From Giesbergeria sp. (GTDB lineage: Bacteria > Pseudomonadota > Gammaproteobacteria > Burkholderiales > Burkholderiaceae_C): DNA of 6,072 nucleotides. A model generated the notes under the pieces. The model made no database searches and was not told the origin of the DNA. It worked only from the letters and a program-made list of their open reading frames with translations. Shown here piece by piece: positions 5,919 through 6,072 of the stretch. The stretch covers positions 1-6,072 of the forward strand of contig JAUYGP010000059.1 in the NCBI GenBank assembly GCA_030690515.1, read 5' to 3'. A program made the translations under genes and the position numbers. Positions within the stretch are counted from its first letter, which is position 1. Each line of letters starts with the position of its first letter.

Positions 5919-6033
5919 GGCGCGGCCCAGGCCAGCGGCCCCCGCGCAAGGGCCGCCCCGCCGCGCTGGGGGCGTCCCCCCTCCCGGCGAAGCCGAGAGA
6001 GGGGGGGAGGCGCGCAGCGCCACAGGGGGGTGT
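5919..6033 (-). repeat. GC-rich structured interspersed repeat, copy B
   Basis: This is the second copy of the element at 4361-4497, in the same orientation. It shares GGCGCGGC (5919-5926), CCCGCGCAAGGG (5941-5952), GCGTCCCCC (5972-5980), GGGGGGA, and the exact 17 bases GCGCCACAGGGGGGTGT (6017-6033). Its hairpins have different stems: CGGC-GAA-GCCG (5985-5995), with CTC/GAG and C-run/G-run pairing outside it, and GGCGC-GCA-GCGCC (6009-6021). It lies upstream of the yjgN promoter, and its right end touches the stop codon of the gene entering from the right edge. Confidence 0.7.
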
Positions 6034-6072
6034 CAGAATTTTTCCCAAGGCTGCAGGTAGCGCCACTGCCCC
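6033..6072 (-). CDS. C-terminal tail of an unidentified protein (cut by right edge)
   Basis: Read on the minus strand, the final bases encode GQWRYLQPWEKF followed by TGA (6033-6035). The peptide looks like a real protein end (aromatic-rich, ordinary codons), and the structured repeat begins right at its stop codon, as copy A does after yjgN. Only 12 residues are visible and I do not recognise the family. It would be the gene upstream of yjgN on the same strand. Confidence 0.5.
   Translation of the reverse strand, partial: GQWRYLQPWEKF

Noticed and set aside
4361..6033. A composite transposon bounded by the two GC-rich repeats
   Set aside because: No transposase, terminal inverted repeats or target duplication are visible, and the genes between the copies are ordinary chromosomal ones. 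The copies are too diverged to be recent insertion ends.

Overview
The window looks like chromosomal DNA of a high-GC betaproteobacterium, most likely family Comamonadaceae (Acidovorax-like). This rests on base composition, the style of the protein families, the proteobacterial type A RNase P RNA, and two kinds of interspersed palindromic repeat that I associate with that family. The family placement is recognition from memory, not a search.

Left part (1-2568), all on the minus strand. In transcription order there is a small class I SAM-dependent methyltransferase (1960-2568), a membrane-anchored HD-GYP protein with intact c-di-GMP phosphodiesterase motifs (630-1889), and the N-terminal 173 residues of a cysteine synthase (1-520, running off the left edge). 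Gaps of 70 and 109 bases separate them, with no clear terminator in either, so read-through is possible. The three have no obvious common pathway.

Middle (2569-3125). This holds rnpB, the RNase P RNA, on the plus strand. A 12-bp P1 helix sets both ends, and a GATAAT -10 box lies 7 bases upstream of the first P1 base. The specificity domain seems unlike the E. coli arrangement, with three consecutive GCAA-capped hairpins followed by a 14-bp hairpin. A near-perfect palindromic repeat separates rnpB from the convergent protease gene and probably terminates transcription, mainly for the minus strand.

Right part (3126-6072), all on the minus strand. A YjgN/DUF898 multi-pass membrane protein (4504-5766) is followed downstream by an M48 metallopeptidase (3126-4316, GTG start), probably one transcription unit. 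A plausible extended -10 promoter lies in front of yjgN. The last 40 bases encode the C-terminal 12 residues and stop codon of another, unidentified minus-strand protein.

Two diverged copies of one GC-rich structured repeat (4361-4497 and 5919-6033) each lie at or just after the stop codon of a minus-strand gene, in the same orientation. Their hairpin stems differ in sequence but still pair, which suggests an element maintained as RNA or DNA structure, such as a 3'-UTR or terminator repeat. I see no novel defence or mobile system. The most interesting points are these repeats, the YjgN-M48 pair and the RNase P architecture.
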